Shown here: positions 1-9,707 of the stretch, piece after piece
How the letters are laid out: each line of letters begins with the position of its first letter
How positions within the stretch are numbered: the first letter of the stretch is position 1
Notes under the pieces: generated by a model
Seen by the model: only the letters and a program-made list of their open reading frames with translations
What the model was told of the DNA's origin: nothing
Databases searched by the model: none
Program-made: the position numbers and the translations under genes
Assembly: GCF_944380985.1 (NCBI RefSeq)
Contig: NZ_CALWJJ010000001.1
Coordinates: 124,001-188,000 of the forward strand
Direction: 5' to 3'
Length of the DNA: 64,000 nt
From: an uncultured Agathobaculum sp.
Lineage (GTDB): Bacteria > Bacillota > Clostridia > Oscillospirales > Butyricicoccaceae

Positions 1-210
1 ATCGAGCAGGCAGCCGGCGCGATCCTTGAGTCAGCGCGCTTGTTTGACGTATATAAAGGTCAGGGCATTCCGGCGGGCAAGAAGTCGGTCGCGTACTCGC
101 TGTCCATGCGTGCGCCCGACCGCACGCTGACCGACGAGGAATGCGACAAGGCGATGAAAGGCGCGCTCGCAGCGCTCGAAAAGGGCTTCGGTGCCGTGCT
201 GCGCAGCTAA
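1..210 (+). CDS. pheT: Phenylalanyl-tRNA synthetase beta subunit, C-terminal end (partial)
   Basis: Only the last 69 codons are present; the 5' part lies before the window. The visible residues read like the ferredoxin-fold anticodon-binding domain that ends bacterial PheT: a segment FDVYKGQGIPAGKKSVAYSL followed by S-x-R-A-x-D-R-T-L-T-D-E-E and a final helix to the TAA at 208-210. In the family the beta subunit pairs with PheS as an (alpha-beta)2 enzyme that charges tRNA-Phe in the cytoplasm, and this domain grips the tRNA anticodon. A strong hairpin terminator follows about 50 bases later. Identification is firm on this motif, though the catalytic part cannot be seen. Confidence 0.93.
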   Translation: MEQAAGAILESARLFDVYKGQGIPAGKKSVAYSLSMRAPDRTLTDEECDKAMKGALAALEKGFGAVLRS

Positions 211-262
211 AAGACAGCCTATCCGGCGCAGTGCCGCCTATCGCCTCCGGATTTGCGGCTTA

Positions 263-306
263 TAAAAAACGGAGAGCGACCGATTGTGGTCGCTCTCCGT
301 TTTTTA
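263..306. terminator. Bidirectional intrinsic terminator
   Basis: A 13-bp perfect stem (269-281 with 288-300) is flanked by A runs on the left and T runs on the right, so it can end both pheT on the plus strand and the small membrane protein gene on the minus strand. The stop codon of the minus-strand gene (304-306) lies inside the T tract. Confidence 0.9.
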
Positions 307-609
307 ATCCTCGTCCTCGTCCAGCACAATGCGCCAGAGCAGATACAGCCAGCTTGCCGCAAACAACATGAACAACACCCCGCGGAATCTCCGAAACAGC
401 TTGGAAAAGCAGCTTCCCAGCCACAAGCCGAGTGAGAGCAGGCATGCCTCAAATACAGCAAAGTCAAACAGTGAAAAGCTGCGCGCCTTCGATACAGCGT
501 AATCCGTCCACCGGCTGGCGTGGCTGCGCGCGTCGTTTGCGTAGCCCAGCACTTGTTCCGCGCGTGCGCGCAGGGCGTCACGGTCAATGTTTTCCAAATA
601 GTTTTTCAT
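304..609 (-). CDS. Small membrane protein of unknown function (101 aa)
   Basis: Function not recognised. The start chosen is the ATG at 607-609, which has GGAGAGAG a few bases upstream; the longer frame to 666 has no better site. The first ~45 residues are charged and helical (NYLENIDRDALRARAEQVLG), then residues about 48-65 and 75-93 form two hydrophobic segments, and the tail is acidic (LDEDED). This looks like a two-pass inner-membrane protein with a cytoplasmic N-terminal helix. It follows the exonuclease gene by 16 bases on the same strand and is probably its operon partner. Its last codon overlaps the shared terminator. Confidence 0.6.
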   Translation of the reverse strand: MKNYLENIDRDALRARAEQVLGYANDARSHASRWTDYAVSKARSFSLFDFAVFEACLLSLGLWLGSCFSKLFRRFRGVLFMLFAASWLYLLWRIVLDEDED

Positions 610-625
610 AGCTTGCTCTCTCCTT

Positions 626-1267
626 TTATTTTGGTTCTTTTCGGGGATGGACAAATGCCTTTGCACCCTTTACCTGCTTTGCAATGCTGCACGGCACGGT
701 ACCCATGGACGAGATACGTCCCAGCCGCATACCGATCTTTTCCGCCAGTGCATCCGCATCCGCACTACATGTTGTGCGCAAAGCGGCCTGCAAGATCATG
801 CCGGCCGCGTGTGCATCCGACCCCGCCTCGTGATGGTCGAGCGCGATGCCAAGCGCATCAGCTACCGTGTCCAGCTTGTGGTTGGGCAGATCAGGCCACA
901 CGCGCTGCGCTACCTTTACCGTGCAAACATACCGGCACGCGGGAATGCGCAGATGATAGTGCGCAAGGCAGGCGTTCAGCACGCCTATATCGAACATCGC
1001 ATTGTGGCAGACGAGCACGCTGCCCTCGGCCTCAGCCGCCAACATGCGCCATACAGCGTCAAACGGCGGCGCGTCCACTACCATCTGTTCCGTGATGTGG
1101 TTGACGCGCACATTGCCCCAGTGGAACTTACGCGCACTCTCAGGCGGCCGGATCAGTGACACCCGCTCATAGACCAGCGCACCATCCTCAAAAATGCTTG
1201 CGCCGAGCGCGCAGGCACTGAGCGGTGAAGCGTTTCCAGTCTCAAAATCGAGTGCGAGATACCTCAT
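626..1267 (-). CDS. DEDDh-family 3'-5' exonuclease (DnaQ-like)
   Basis: A 213-residue protein starting MRYLALDFETGNASPLSA. Exonuclease motif I (D7 and E9 in DFETGN), motif II (around VCHNAMFDIGVLN, residues ~86-98) and motif III with a histidine (HHEAGSDAHAAG, residues ~146-157) are all visible, so the two-metal active site is intact. The family removes 3' nucleotides from DNA or RNA, as proofreading subunit or as a stand-alone nuclease; here there is no polymerase domain, and PolC at 23171 carries its own proofreading domain, so this is likely a stand-alone enzyme. Its ATG overlaps the DUF2461 stop (ATGA), showing translational coupling. Confidence 0.87.
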   Translation of the reverse strand: MRYLALDFETGNASPLSACALGASIFEDGALVYERVSLIRPPESARKFHWGNVRVNHITEQMVVDAPPFDAVWRMLAAEAEGSVLVCHNAMFDIGVLNACLAHYHLRIPACRYVCTVKVAQRVWPDLPNHKLDTVADALGIALDHHEAGSDAHAAGMILQAALRTTCSADADALAEKIGMRLGRISSMGTVPCSIAKQVKGAKAFVHPRKEPK

Positions 1268-1965
1268 TGCAGCGCCTCCCTCCGCCCCGCTTCGGCGCGC
1301 TCTTTGGCGGCCAGCATCAAACGGTAAAACGGCGCAATGCGCTGCATATTCTCGATCATCGGCCGGACGAACGAACCGTCCAGAATAGGGGCAAAATCAT
1401 CGCATGCGCGAAAATCTACGCCGATCTCCTTGCGCTCAAGCCAGTCGCGGTAGGCAGGGTCGGCGTTCGGAAATTTGGCGCGCCTATACATTTCACCTGC
1501 TATGCGCATCTGCCGACAGCCTTGCACCGCCTCAAATGCATCAAGAAACAACTTGTCCTTACGAAGAACCATCTCGCGCAGGGCCTCCATCTCACCCCTG
1601 CCCCACGCACCCCAGCAGCCGTAGGCCCAGTATTCAGGGTGGACTTCAAAATAATAACAGGGAACAGACTCCCGCTCGCGCCGTGGTCGGCGAAAAAACA
1701 GCCACAGGTTGGCGCGGTAGAGCGTTTTGTCCTTGGTATATCTGGTATCGCGCCGCACGCGCGATACCATGCGCGAGGGCGTGACGACAAACTGCGGGTC
1801 TATCTCGAGCATCACGGGGGTCATCTCGTCGATCAGCTCGTAAAACGGCTGTATAGCCAGCCGCTTGATCTCGTCCTTATGGGCCTCGTAAAATTCCTTG
1901 CTGTTTTGCAGGCGGTTGAGCTGCAGCAGGTCGATGCCCGCGGCGTGAAAGCCTGTGAATGCCAT
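1264..1965 (-). CDS. DUF2461 / TIGR02453 family protein
   Basis: The protein resembles the DUF2461 family: N-terminal FTGFHAAGIDLLQLNRLQNS and E-F-Y-E-A-H-K-D-E-I, then a central FFRRPRRERES and PCYYFEVHPEYWAYGCWGAWG. Start taken at ATG 1963-1965 because it matches the usual family N-terminus and has AAAGGTGG about 11 bases upstream; longer versions would begin at ATG 1995 or TTG 2022 but lack a ribosome site. This gives 233 residues, near the family's usual size. No biochemical role is established for the family. The gene is first of three on the minus strand and overlaps the exonuclease by four bases. Confidence 0.82.
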   Translation of the reverse strand: MAFTGFHAAGIDLLQLNRLQNSKEFYEAHKDEIKRLAIQPFYELIDEMTPVMLEIDPQFVVTPSRMVSRVRRDTRYTKDKTLYRANLWLFFRRPRRERESVPCYYFEVHPEYWAYGCWGAWGRGEMEALREMVLRKDKLFLDAFEAVQGCRQMRIAGEMYRRAKFPNADPAYRDWLERKEIGVDFRACDDFAPILDGSFVRPMIENMQRIAPFYRLMLAAKERAEAGRREALQ

Positions 1966-2061
1966 GGGAAAGGGCACCACCTTTCTTTTTAACATTGTAC
2001 CGCTTTTTTTCGGTTTGCGCAACAGGATTTTGCTGTTTCACTGCACGATAAAGCCAAAATA

Positions 2062-2090
2062 TTGTGTTCCGTTTCCCGCTGTGATATAAT
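2062..2090 (+). promoter_or_regulatory. Sigma-70-type promoter for the lrp-aminotransferase operon
   Basis: TTGTGT (2062-2067), a 17-base spacer and a perfect TATAAT (2085-2090) sit 51 bases before the Lrp start codon. An Lrp protein commonly regulates its own promoter; no obvious dyad is visible here. Confidence 0.8.
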
Positions 2091-2140
2091 AACAGCAACC
2101 ATTCCAATATTGGTATTTTATCGACGAGGAGGTCGTTATT

Positions 2141-2632
2141 ATGGAAAATCCGGAAAAGCTGCTCGATTTGCTCTGCCAGGATGCACGTCTGTCCACCGCG
2201 CAGCTTGCTAATATGACCGGCGCCACCGAGGAGGAAGTCAGCCAGGCGCTGCGCGTCTTTGAGAAAGACGGCACAATCCTCGGCTACAAGACCGTGATTG
2301 ATTGGGATAAGACCGCGCGTGAAAGCGTCACCGCGCTGATCGAGGTCAAAATCACCCCGCAAAAAGGCATGGGCTTTGACGAGATCGCCCGTCAGATCTA
2401 CTCCCACCCACAAGTGGAGAGCGTTTATCTGATGTCGGGCGGCTTTGACCTGACCGTCATTATCAAGGACCGCTCGATAAGAGAGGTTGCTCGCTTTGTC
2501 TCCGAGCAGCTCGCACCGATGGAGAACGTGCTTTCCACAGGCACGCATTTCATCCTGAAAAAATACAAGGATTACGGCGTCGAGTTCGATCCCTCTGAAC
2601 ACGACAAAAGAGAGGTTACGATGGCATGGTAG
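2141..2632 (+). CDS. Lrp/AsnC family transcriptional regulator
   Basis: A 163-residue protein with an N-terminal helix-turn-helix (residues ~5-50, LLDLLCQDARLSTAQLANMTG, then a recognition helix near EEEVSQALRVFEKDG) and a C-terminal RAM/ACT-like domain (residues ~65-150, including VESVYLMSGGFDLTVII). Family members are feast-famine regulators that bind amino acids in the RAM domain and form octamers on DNA. The start has AGGAGG 8 bases upstream. The last seven bases overlap the start of the aminotransferase gene, so regulator and enzyme are made together; the regulator likely answers to the substrate or product of that enzyme, which is an inference. Confidence 0.92.
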   Translation: MENPEKLLDLLCQDARLSTAQLANMTGATEEEVSQALRVFEKDGTILGYKTVIDWDKTARESVTALIEVKITPQKGMGFDEIARQIYSHPQVESVYLMSGGFDLTVIIKDRSIREVARFVSEQLAPMENVLSTGTHFILKKYKDYGVEFDPSEHDKREVTMAW

Positions 2633-3795
2633 ACTACGAACAGCTACTCTCCGACCGGGTAAAGCAGGTCAAACCCTCGGGTATCCGCAAGTTTTTCGAT
2701 GTGGTTGCCACCATGCCCGAGGCGATCTCGCTCGGCGTTGGCGAGCCGGACTTTGAAACCCCATGGCAGATCCGCCGCGCAGGCATCCAGTCACTTGAAA
2801 AAGGGCAGACATTCTACACTTCTAACTGGGGCCTTGCCGAGCTGCGCCGGCAGATCGCCGCGCTCACCCGGCGCAAATACCAGCTGTGCTATGATGCGGA
2901 CGACGAAATCCTGGTCACGGTCGGCGGGTCGGAGGCGATCGACAACGCCATCCGCGCACTCGTCAACCCCGGCGAAGAAGTGCTCATTCCCGAGCCAAGT
3001 TTTGTCTGCTACACCCCGCTGGCTCAGATGACGGGCGGCGTGCCCGTACCTCTGCCCACTCGGGTGGAGGACGAGTTTAAACTCACGCCCGAGGCGCTGC
3101 GCAAGGCAATCACACCGCGCACCAAGCTGCTCATTTTGCCCTATCCCAACAATCCCACCGGCGCAATCATGACGCGCAGCGAACTTGAAGCTATTGCGGC
3201 TATCATCCGAGAGACCAACATTGTTGTGCTGTCGGACGAGATCTATTGCAGCCTGACTTATGGCGGCGAGCGTCACGTCTGCTTTGCCGAGCTGCCTGGC
3301 ATGCGTGAGCGCACGATCGTGGTGGACGGTTTTTCCAAGTCCTACGCGATGACCGGCTGGCGCCTGGGCTGGGCGATGGCGCCCAGGGAGATCATGCGCG
3401 CGATCTGCAAATTGCATCAGTTTGGCATCATGTCCGCGCCTACCACGGCGCAGTTTGCGGGCATTGAGGCCATTCGCACAGGTGAGGACGACATCGAGCG
3501 CATGAGATCGCAGTATGACATCCGCCGCCGCTACCTGCTCGGCGAGCTGCGCGCGATGGGCCTTTCGTGTTTTGAGCCGCAAGGCGCGTTCTACATGTTC
3601 CCGTCGATCGCCTCAACCGGGCTGTCATCCGAAGAATTCTGCGAACGTCTGCTGCGAGAGCAGCAGGTTGCGGTCGTGCCCGGTAACGCCTTTGGCCAGA
3701 GCGGCGAAGGGCATGTACGCATCTCCTATTCCTATTCGATGAATCATCTGCGCGAGGCCTGCCTGCGCATGCGAAACTTTCTTCAGTCGCTGTAA
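2626..3795 (+). CDS. PLP-dependent class I/II aminotransferase
   Basis: 389 residues, full length for fold-type I aminotransferases. Visible features are LGVGEPDFETPWQIRRA near residue 40, the asparagine motif YPNNPTGA near 173-180, the DEIY motif near residue 205, and the Schiff-base lysine K238 in the segment SKSYAMTGWRLG; a C-terminal arginine in GEGHVRISYS should bind the substrate carboxylate. It most resembles the aspartate/aromatic/alanine aminotransferase branch that is paired with Lrp regulators in Clostridia. Exact amino acid specificity cannot be read from sequence. The his operon in this window lacks hisC, but this enzyme does not look like HisC. It starts inside the Lrp gene (seven-base overlap). 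Confidence 0.88.
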   Translation: MVDYEQLLSDRVKQVKPSGIRKFFDVVATMPEAISLGVGEPDFETPWQIRRAGIQSLEKGQTFYTSNWGLAELRRQIAALTRRKYQLCYDADDEILVTVGGSEAIDNAIRALVNPGEEVLIPEPSFVCYTPLAQMTGGVPVPLPTRVEDEFKLTPEALRKAITPRTKLLILPYPNNPTGAIMTRSELEAIAAIIRETNIVVLSDEIYCSLTYGGERHVCFAELPGMRERTIVVDGFSKSYAMTGWRLGWAMAPREIMRAICKLHQFGIMSAPTTAQFAGIEAIRTGEDDIERMRSQYDIRRRYLLGELRAMGLSCFEPQGAFYMFPSIASTGLSSEEFCERLLREQQVAVVPGNAFGQSGEGHVRISYSYSMNHLREACLRMRNFLQSL

Positions 3796-3800
3796 CGACA

Positions 3801-3832
3801 AAAAAAGGCTGCTCTCTTAAAGCAGCCTTTTC
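3801..3832. terminator. Bidirectional intrinsic terminator
   Basis: Stem AAAGGCTGCT / AGCAGCCTTT (about 3804-3830) with A run on the left and TTTT on the right, between the convergent aminotransferase and membrane-protein genes. Confidence 0.85.
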
Positions 3833-5445
3833 TATTGCCAATAAAGCGCTGTCTCGCGCGGCAAGCCATAATAAAGCTTATAATATACATCGTAGTAATC
3901 GTTATGATAGGGCATTACCCAGGCATAAAGATCGTCGGCAAAGCGGCGGAGCGTCAGTGCATCCGCGCCGTCATATGCCGCAATCGCCGCACGGTTGTCC
4001 GCGTCCACTGCGGCGTTCGCCTGATAGCCGTCATGCTGGTCTTTGAGCGTGGTCCACGCACAAAACAGCAATGGAATACAACACACCGCTGCACAAACCA
4101 TGCGCGTAGAGCGATGGCGGCGCAGCAGCCAGAGCACGACCGCAATAGCCGCCACAGCAGCTACCCATGCCTGTCCGCCATACCAGCCAAGCACCCCGCC
4201 CGCCCCGAGCAAGTAGAAAAACGGCGCGGCATGTAGCAAGTGCGCTGTAAACAGCAGCAGCATGCCCGCACAGCACAGCATGGTGCGCGGCCCCACCGTT
4301 GGCGAGACCAGCATCATCACCTGTGAACCCACGCCCAGAATGAGGGCAAACAGCGGTATCCGGTCGTGATCCATTGCGGCGCGGATGGCGGCATACAGCG
4401 CACAAGCTAGATAGCCGCCCAGCACAGCCAGCGCATATGCCGCCACATAGCGCGGCACCGCGGGGCTGCTGCTGACAATTTCGGGCACATTATCCGGCAG
4501 CCAGTACCATGCGGCGAACACCGACGCCGACAGTACGGCAAACACGCCGTCCAGCATACTTCTGCGGCGCACCGCGCGCACCGCAAGCCACAGCGGTATG
4601 ACCGTCAGCGCCAGCAGATGGATGGGAAACAGCGTTTCGCCAAATAGAAAGCTGTGCCGCAGTGCAAGCAAGTTGTATTTGACCAGTGCCAGCGTACCGC
4701 CCTCGACCGGCGACACCGTCATCGCCGCGCGATAGGACACGGCCGGAGCGAGCAGAATACTTGCCGTACCCGCCGCGCTCAAAAACAGCGGCCACAGCGC
4801 GCGTTTGTCAAACGCCTTTTTGCAAATGAGGCAGCTCTCCCCTATAGAAAGCAAGGTCAGCCCAAACGCCATCATGCTTATCTGCTCGACCGTCAGCCCA
4901 GCCAGCAGCGCGAACACGCTTGTCAGCCCCCATCCGCGCCGGCCAGAGAGCGTGCCGCGCAGCAGCACCCAGTACGCGAGCAGCAGAGCGAGCGGCAGCA
5001 CATAGTTCATCGCACCGGTGAACCAGTATACGCTCTGCCGGGTGAGCACAGCCGGCAACAGAAAGAGGCCGCAGGCGCAAAGCGTTGCCGCCGCAAGCGT
5101 CTGCCGACGGCTGCCGGCGGCAAGGCGCGTCAGGTTAAGCGCTATCGTACCAAGCAGCAGCGCGATTATTACACGAAGCGCAGCGACCCGCGCATCCGAG
5201 GACAGCAAAAGCGCATCCAACACATGCACCAGATTGCGGCCGTTTGCAGTATAATAGTGCTGCACCATGGCCTCGAGCAGTCCGCCAGGACTGAGCCTGC
5301 CCCAACGCCCGTAAAACAGATCATCCCCCATGGGTACCACATAGTGCAGTACCGCGTAGCAGCCCACTGCCGTCAGCAGAAAAACGCCAAGATATATCAG
5401 CCGCCTATCTCTCTCCTGCTTTTCTTGACCTATCTTGCACTCCAT
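3832..5445 (-). CDS. Large polytopic membrane protein, DUF6056-like
   Basis: 537 residues with roughly eleven or twelve hydrophobic helices from residue ~17 onward. After the first helix there is a short loop PMGDDLFYGRWG, and a second loop reads NGRNLVHVLDALL; the later motif RQSVYWFTGAMNYVLPL is also typical of a family of putative membrane glycosyltransferase-like proteins (DUF6056-type, from memory). The acidic pair GDD after the first helix recalls the lipid-sugar binding loop of GT-C enzymes, but function is unproven. It begins five bases after the pyrE stop codon with no clear ribosome site, so it is probably translated by coupling to pyrE although the two have no evident shared job. 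Confidence 0.7.
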   Translation of the reverse strand: MECKIGQEKQERDRRLIYLGVFLLTAVGCYAVLHYVVPMGDDLFYGRWGRLSPGGLLEAMVQHYYTANGRNLVHVLDALLLSSDARVAALRVIIALLLGTIALNLTRLAAGSRRQTLAAATLCACGLFLLPAVLTRQSVYWFTGAMNYVLPLALLLAYWVLLRGTLSGRRGWGLTSVFALLAGLTVEQISMMAFGLTLLSIGESCLICKKAFDKRALWPLFLSAAGTASILLAPAVSYRAAMTVSPVEGGTLALVKYNLLALRHSFLFGETLFPIHLLALTVIPLWLAVRAVRRRSMLDGVFAVLSASVFAAWYWLPDNVPEIVSSSPAVPRYVAAYALAVLGGYLACALYAAIRAAMDHDRIPLFALILGVGSQVMMLVSPTVGPRTMLCCAGMLLLFTAHLLHAAPFFYLLGAGGVLGWYGGQAWVAAVAAIAVVLWLLRRHRSTRMVCAAVCCIPLLFCAWTTLKDQHDGYQANAAVDADNRAAIAAYDGADALTLRRFADDLYAWVMPYHNDYYDVYYKLYYGLPRETALYWQ

Positions 5446-5450
5446 AACAT

Positions 5451-6113
5451 TTAAAACACGCAGTACTGCTGCATATAAGCGTCCATCAGCGGCAGCAGAT
5501 GCGCAAATTCAGCTTTGTCGGCCAGGTAGGCACGTATGTCCTGCACGGTGACAAGCGCATGCACCCGGATGCCGAACGTCTCGCCGACCTCCATGACCGC
5601 CGTCTTGCCTGGCACAGTGCCGACCTCACAACGGTTAACCGAGATAAACATATCGGTCACCTTAACGTTTGCGCAGCCTAGGAGCACGGGCATGGTCTCC
5701 CGGATAGCCGTGCCTGCGGTAATAACGTCCTCAATAATGATGATGCGGTCGCCGTCAACCGGCTTGTAGCCGACAATACTGCCGCCCTCGCCGTGATCCT
5801 TGATCTCTTTGCGGTTGAAAAAGAAGGGCTTGTCAATGCCGTAGTTGCGTGCAAGCGCGCCGGCAACCGAAGTCGCCAGCGGAATGCCCTTGTAAGCCGG
5901 GCCGAACATCGCCTCGAAGTTGTCGTCCACGGTCTCCTTGACCATCGCTGCATAAAACTCACCCAATCGGGAATTTTGCAGACCGGTCTTGTAGTTGCCA
6001 GTATTGACAAAATATGGCGTCTTGCGACCCGATTTGGTTATAAAATCGCCAAAGCGCAGCACGTCGGCGTGCATCATAAATTCAATAAATTCCTTTTTGG
6101 AGGCTGTCAGCAT
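5451..6113 (-). CDS. pyrE: Orotate phosphoribosyltransferase
   Basis: 220 residues. The PRPP-binding loop reads RIIIIEDVITAGTAIRE near residues 122-138 and the N-terminal half carries the family's FGDFITKSGRKTPYFVNTG. The enzyme joins orotate to PRPP to give OMP, the fifth step of de novo pyrimidine synthesis in the cytoplasm. AAGGTGG lies seven bases before the ATG and a good promoter stands upstream, so this gene starts a transcription unit; the other pyr genes are not in the window. A membrane protein gene follows almost immediately. Confidence 0.95.
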   Translation of the reverse strand: MLTASKKEFIEFMMHADVLRFGDFITKSGRKTPYFVNTGNYKTGLQNSRLGEFYAAMVKETVDDNFEAMFGPAYKGIPLATSVAGALARNYGIDKPFFFNRKEIKDHGEGGSIVGYKPVDGDRIIIIEDVITAGTAIRETMPVLLGCANVKVTDMFISVNRCEVGTVPGKTAVMEVGETFGIRVHALVTVQDIRAYLADKAEFAHLLPLMDAYMQQYCVF

Positions 6114-6144
6114 ATCCGTTCCACCTTTTTCACTTATTTTTACC

Positions 6145-6173
6145 AGTATACCAGATTATCATCTACCGAACAA
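6145..6173 (-). promoter_or_regulatory. Promoter for pyrE
   Basis: On the minus strand TTGTTC (6168-6173), 17-base spacer, TATACT (6145-6150), about 32 bases before the pyrE start. There is no room for a long PyrR-type attenuator between this promoter and the gene. Confidence 0.75.
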
Positions 6174-6215
6174 GTTCTTTGCACGCATTACCGGCGTGTG
6201 CCGCAGCTCGGCTCG

Positions 6216-6250
6216 AAAAAAAGACCCGGCACACTGTCCGGGTCTTTTAT
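6216..6250 (-). terminator. Terminator of the ilv operon
   Basis: Hairpin with stem AAAGACCCGG / CCGGGTCTTT just after the ilvD stop, followed on the minus strand by a run of seven T residues. Confidence 0.88.
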
Positions 6251-7914
6251 TACCTGAGCACCGCGCCCTGGTCTGCCGAGGTGACAAGCCGCGAATAGCG
6301 GTACAGCCAGCCCGATTTTACCTTGGGCTCGTGCGGCACAAACTTTGCGCGACGCGCCTCCATCTCCTCGTCCGTAATTTTGACGTTGACGCAGCTATTG
6401 GGGATGTCGATCGAGATGATGTCGCCCTCCTCAATCAGCGCGATCTCGCCGCCTGCCGCAGCCTCGGGCGACACATGGCCGATCGACGCGCCACGGGAAG
6501 CGCCCGAGAAACGACCGTCCGTGATGAGCGCGCAGTCCTTATCAAGCTGCATGCCCGCAAGCGCCGAGGTCGGGTTGAGCATCTCGCGCATGCCAGGACC
6601 GCCCTTCGGGCCTTCATAGCGGATAATGACCACATCGCCCTTGTGAATATCCCCCGCGTAGATCGCCTGGATCGCCTCATCTTCCGAGTCAAACACGCGC
6701 GCCGGACCCTCATGCACCATCATTTCGGGCGCGACCGCCGAGCGCTTGACGACGCAGCCGTTTTTCGCAATATTCCCCCACAGAACCGCGATACCACCGG
6801 TCTCAGAATAGGGGGTTTCCAGCGGACGCACGACCTCGGTATTTTTATTTATCACGCCCTCAAGATTTTCGCCGACCGTCTTGCCGGTCACGGTGGGCAG
6901 AGATAGATCGAGCAGGCCGCGCTTAGTCAGCTCTTTCATAATGGCCGGCACGCCGCCGGCGAGGTCAAGCTCCTCAATATGATGCGGGCCGGCGGGCGCC
7001 AGATGGCAGATGTTCGGTACCTTGGCGGACAGCTCGTTGAGCGTCGTCAAATCGAGCGGTACGCCCGCCTCGTTTGCCAGTGCAAGCAAGTGCAGCACCG
7101 AGTTGGTCGAGCAGCCAATCGCCATCTCGCAGGTCAGCGCGTTGCGGAAAGCTGCCGGCGTCAGGATGTCGCGCGGTTTAAGATCGCGTGCGACCAACTC
7201 CATGATCTGCATGCCCGCGTGCTTGGCCAAGTGGATGCGCGCCGCGTGTACGGCCGGGATGGTACCGTTGCCGGGCAGCGCCATGCCAATCGCTTCGGAC
7301 AGGCAGTTCATCGAGTTTGCGGTATACATACCTGAGCATGATCCACAGCCCGGGCACGAGCCGCACTCGCACTCAAGCAGTTTTTGGTCGTCAATCAGGC
7401 CAGCCTTGTATGCGCCGACCGTCTCAAAAGTTTTGGAAAGCGAAATCTCCTCGCCGTCATAGCGTCCGGCCAGCATCGGGCCGCCTGAGATGACGATGGC
7501 CGGGATATTGATCCGTGCCGCCGCCATCAGCATGCCAGGCACGATCTTGTCGCAGTTCGGGATGAGCACGAGACCATCAAACTGGTGTGCCTGCGCCAGC
7601 GTCTCAACACTGTCCGCGATCAGCTCACGGCTCGGCAGTGAGTACTTCATACCGATGTGCCCCATGGCAATGCCGTCGCACACGCCAATGGCCGGCACCA
7701 TGACCGGCGTGCCGCCCGCCACGCGCACACCCGCCTTGGCGGCATCCGCGATCTTGTCCAGATTGATGTGACCGGGAATAATCTCGCTGTATGCGGAGAC
7801 AACGCCGATGATCGGCTTTTTCATCTCCTCTTCGGTCAAACCGCAGGCACGCAGCAGCGAGCGATTGGGCATACGCTCGGCGCCCGCAGTGATGCTATCG
7901 CTTCTTTTAGGCAT
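6250..7914 (-). CDS. ilvD: Dihydroxy-acid dehydratase
   Basis: 554 residues from the ATG at 7912-7914, which has AAGGAGG nearby; a longer frame to 7971 runs into the upstream hairpin and is rejected. The iron-sulfur/metal-site cysteines are visible in [14 protein letters not shown], in [20 protein letters not shown] and in the segment ending [15 protein letters not shown] near the C-terminus. The enzyme dehydrates dihydroxyisovalerate and dihydroxymethylvalerate to the keto acids leading to valine, leucine and isoleucine. It is the last gene of the ilvB-ilvN-ilvC-ilvD operon but is separated from ilvC by a 248-base structured spacer, unlike the tight spacing elsewhere. Confidence 0.96.
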   Translation of the reverse strand: MPKRSDSITAGAERMPNRSLLRACGLTEEEMKKPIIGVVSAYSEIIPGHINLDKIADAAKAGVRVAGGTPVMVPAIGVCDGIAMGHIGMKYSLPSRELIADSVETLAQAHQFDGLVLIPNCDKIVPGMLMAAARINIPAIVISGGPMLAGRYDGEEISLSKTFETVGAYKAGLIDDQKLLECECGSCPGCGSCSGMYTANSMNCLSEAIGMALPGNGTIPAVHAARIHLAKHAGMQIMELVARDLKPRDILTPAAFRNALTCEMAIGCSTNSVLHLLALANEAGVPLDLTTLNELSAKVPNICHLAPAGPHHIEELDLAGGVPAIMKELTKRGLLDLSLPTVTGKTVGENLEGVINKNTEVVRPLETPYSETGGIAVLWGNIAKNGCVVKRSAVAPEMMVHEGPARVFDSEDEAIQAIYAGDIHKGDVVIIRYEGPKGGPGMREMLNPTSALAGMQLDKDCALITDGRFSGASRGASIGHVSPEAAAGGEIALIEEGDIISIDIPNSCVNVKITDEEMEARRAKFVPHEPKVKSGWLYRYSRLVTSADQGAVLR

Positions 7915-8162
7915 GGTAAATCCTCCTTTTTGCAAAACAGGCGGGCGGAAACCCCGCCCGCCTGTGCGCATTTAGCCTTTTACGCGCCTATGGCGCGCAT
8001 TCAATAGAAAAACCCTTGACGTGCGCGTGGATTTTTATCCCTCCCCGAACTTAGTAGCCTTGGGCGGCGTCATTCGAGGAGCGACGAGCAATTCCCGCAG
8101 AAATCGCTTGTCGTATATAGGAGGCCTTTAAAGCCCCCCTACTAAGAAAGCGCCAGCTTCCT
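7915..8162 (-). other. Structured ilvC-ilvD spacer with hairpins and an orphan peptide-like frame
   Basis: A 248-base gap inside an otherwise tight operon. Nearest ilvD there is an 11-bp perfect GC hairpin (7938-7948 with 7954-7964) followed on the minus strand by TTTT, i.e. terminator- or attenuator-like. A 6-bp dyad lies at 7983-7997 and an imperfect one near 8122-8143. Between about 8040 and 8125 the minus strand has an open frame without a start codon that reads ...YDKRFLRELLVAP then RMTPPKATKFGEG and stop. This looks protein-like and may be the relic of a dispersed intergenic element, but that is an inference. Confidence 0.5.
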
Positions 8163-9179
<1,017 letters not shown>

Positions 9180-9216
9180 TTAAAAAATTCAGAAAACAGG
9201 TTTAGGATTGGCGCGG

Positions 9217-9693
9217 CTATTTTCGGATAGCGGTTACGCCGGAACGGCTCATTTCGATCACGCCAAAGTTTGAAATCACATCGAGAAACGCATCGATGCG
9301 GCTGGGCACGTCGGTCAGCTCGACGATCATCGCGTTCTCTCCGCTTTCGACGATATGCGCCTCGTAAAGGCCGCATGTCTGTCGGATCGCGTCGCGCGTC
9401 TCGCCGGTATCGGCGCGCAGCTTGACGAACACCAGCTCGCTGCAGCAGGAGTCGTCCTCCATAAGATGGTCGACCCGCATAACCTCCTCAAGCTTGCTCA
9501 GCTGCTTGATGATCTGCTCAAGGATAGGTTCGTCGCCCTGCACAATGATCGACATGCGCGATATTTTCGGGTCGTTCGTTGCCGAAACGGTTAGCGAATC
9601 AATATTATAGCCGCGCCGGCCGAACAGGCTGGACACGCGTGCGAGCACGCCCGCGTTGTTCTGCACGACCACGGAAAGGATGTATTTCTGCAT
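9217..9693 (-). CDS. ilvN: Acetolactate synthase small (regulatory) subunit
   Basis: 158 residues beginning MQKYILSVVVQNNAGVLARV, the typical ACT domain of IlvN/IlvH with the valine-binding asparagine-glycine region (NNAGVLARVSSLFGRRGYNID). A C-terminal regulatory domain follows from about residue 80. The subunit activates IlvB and gives feedback inhibition by valine. The start at 9691-9693 is chosen over TTG 9711 because AAAGGAG lies inside that longer frame, seven bases before the ATG. It starts 14 bases after the ilvB stop. Confidence 0.95.
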   Translation of the reverse strand: MQKYILSVVVQNNAGVLARVSSLFGRRGYNIDSLTVSATNDPKISRMSIIVQGDEPILEQIIKQLSKLEEVMRVDHLMEDDSCCSELVFVKLRADTGETRDAIRQTCGLYEAHIVESGENAMIVELTDVPSRIDAFLDVISNFGVIEMSRSGVTAIRK

Positions 9694-9707
9694 CGTTTTC
9701 TCCTTTC

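Noticed and set aside
2626..3795. The Lrp-linked aminotransferase as the missing HisC
   Set aside because: Its motifs and Lrp pairing fit the aspartate/alanine branch; it is far from the his operon and lacks HisC character.
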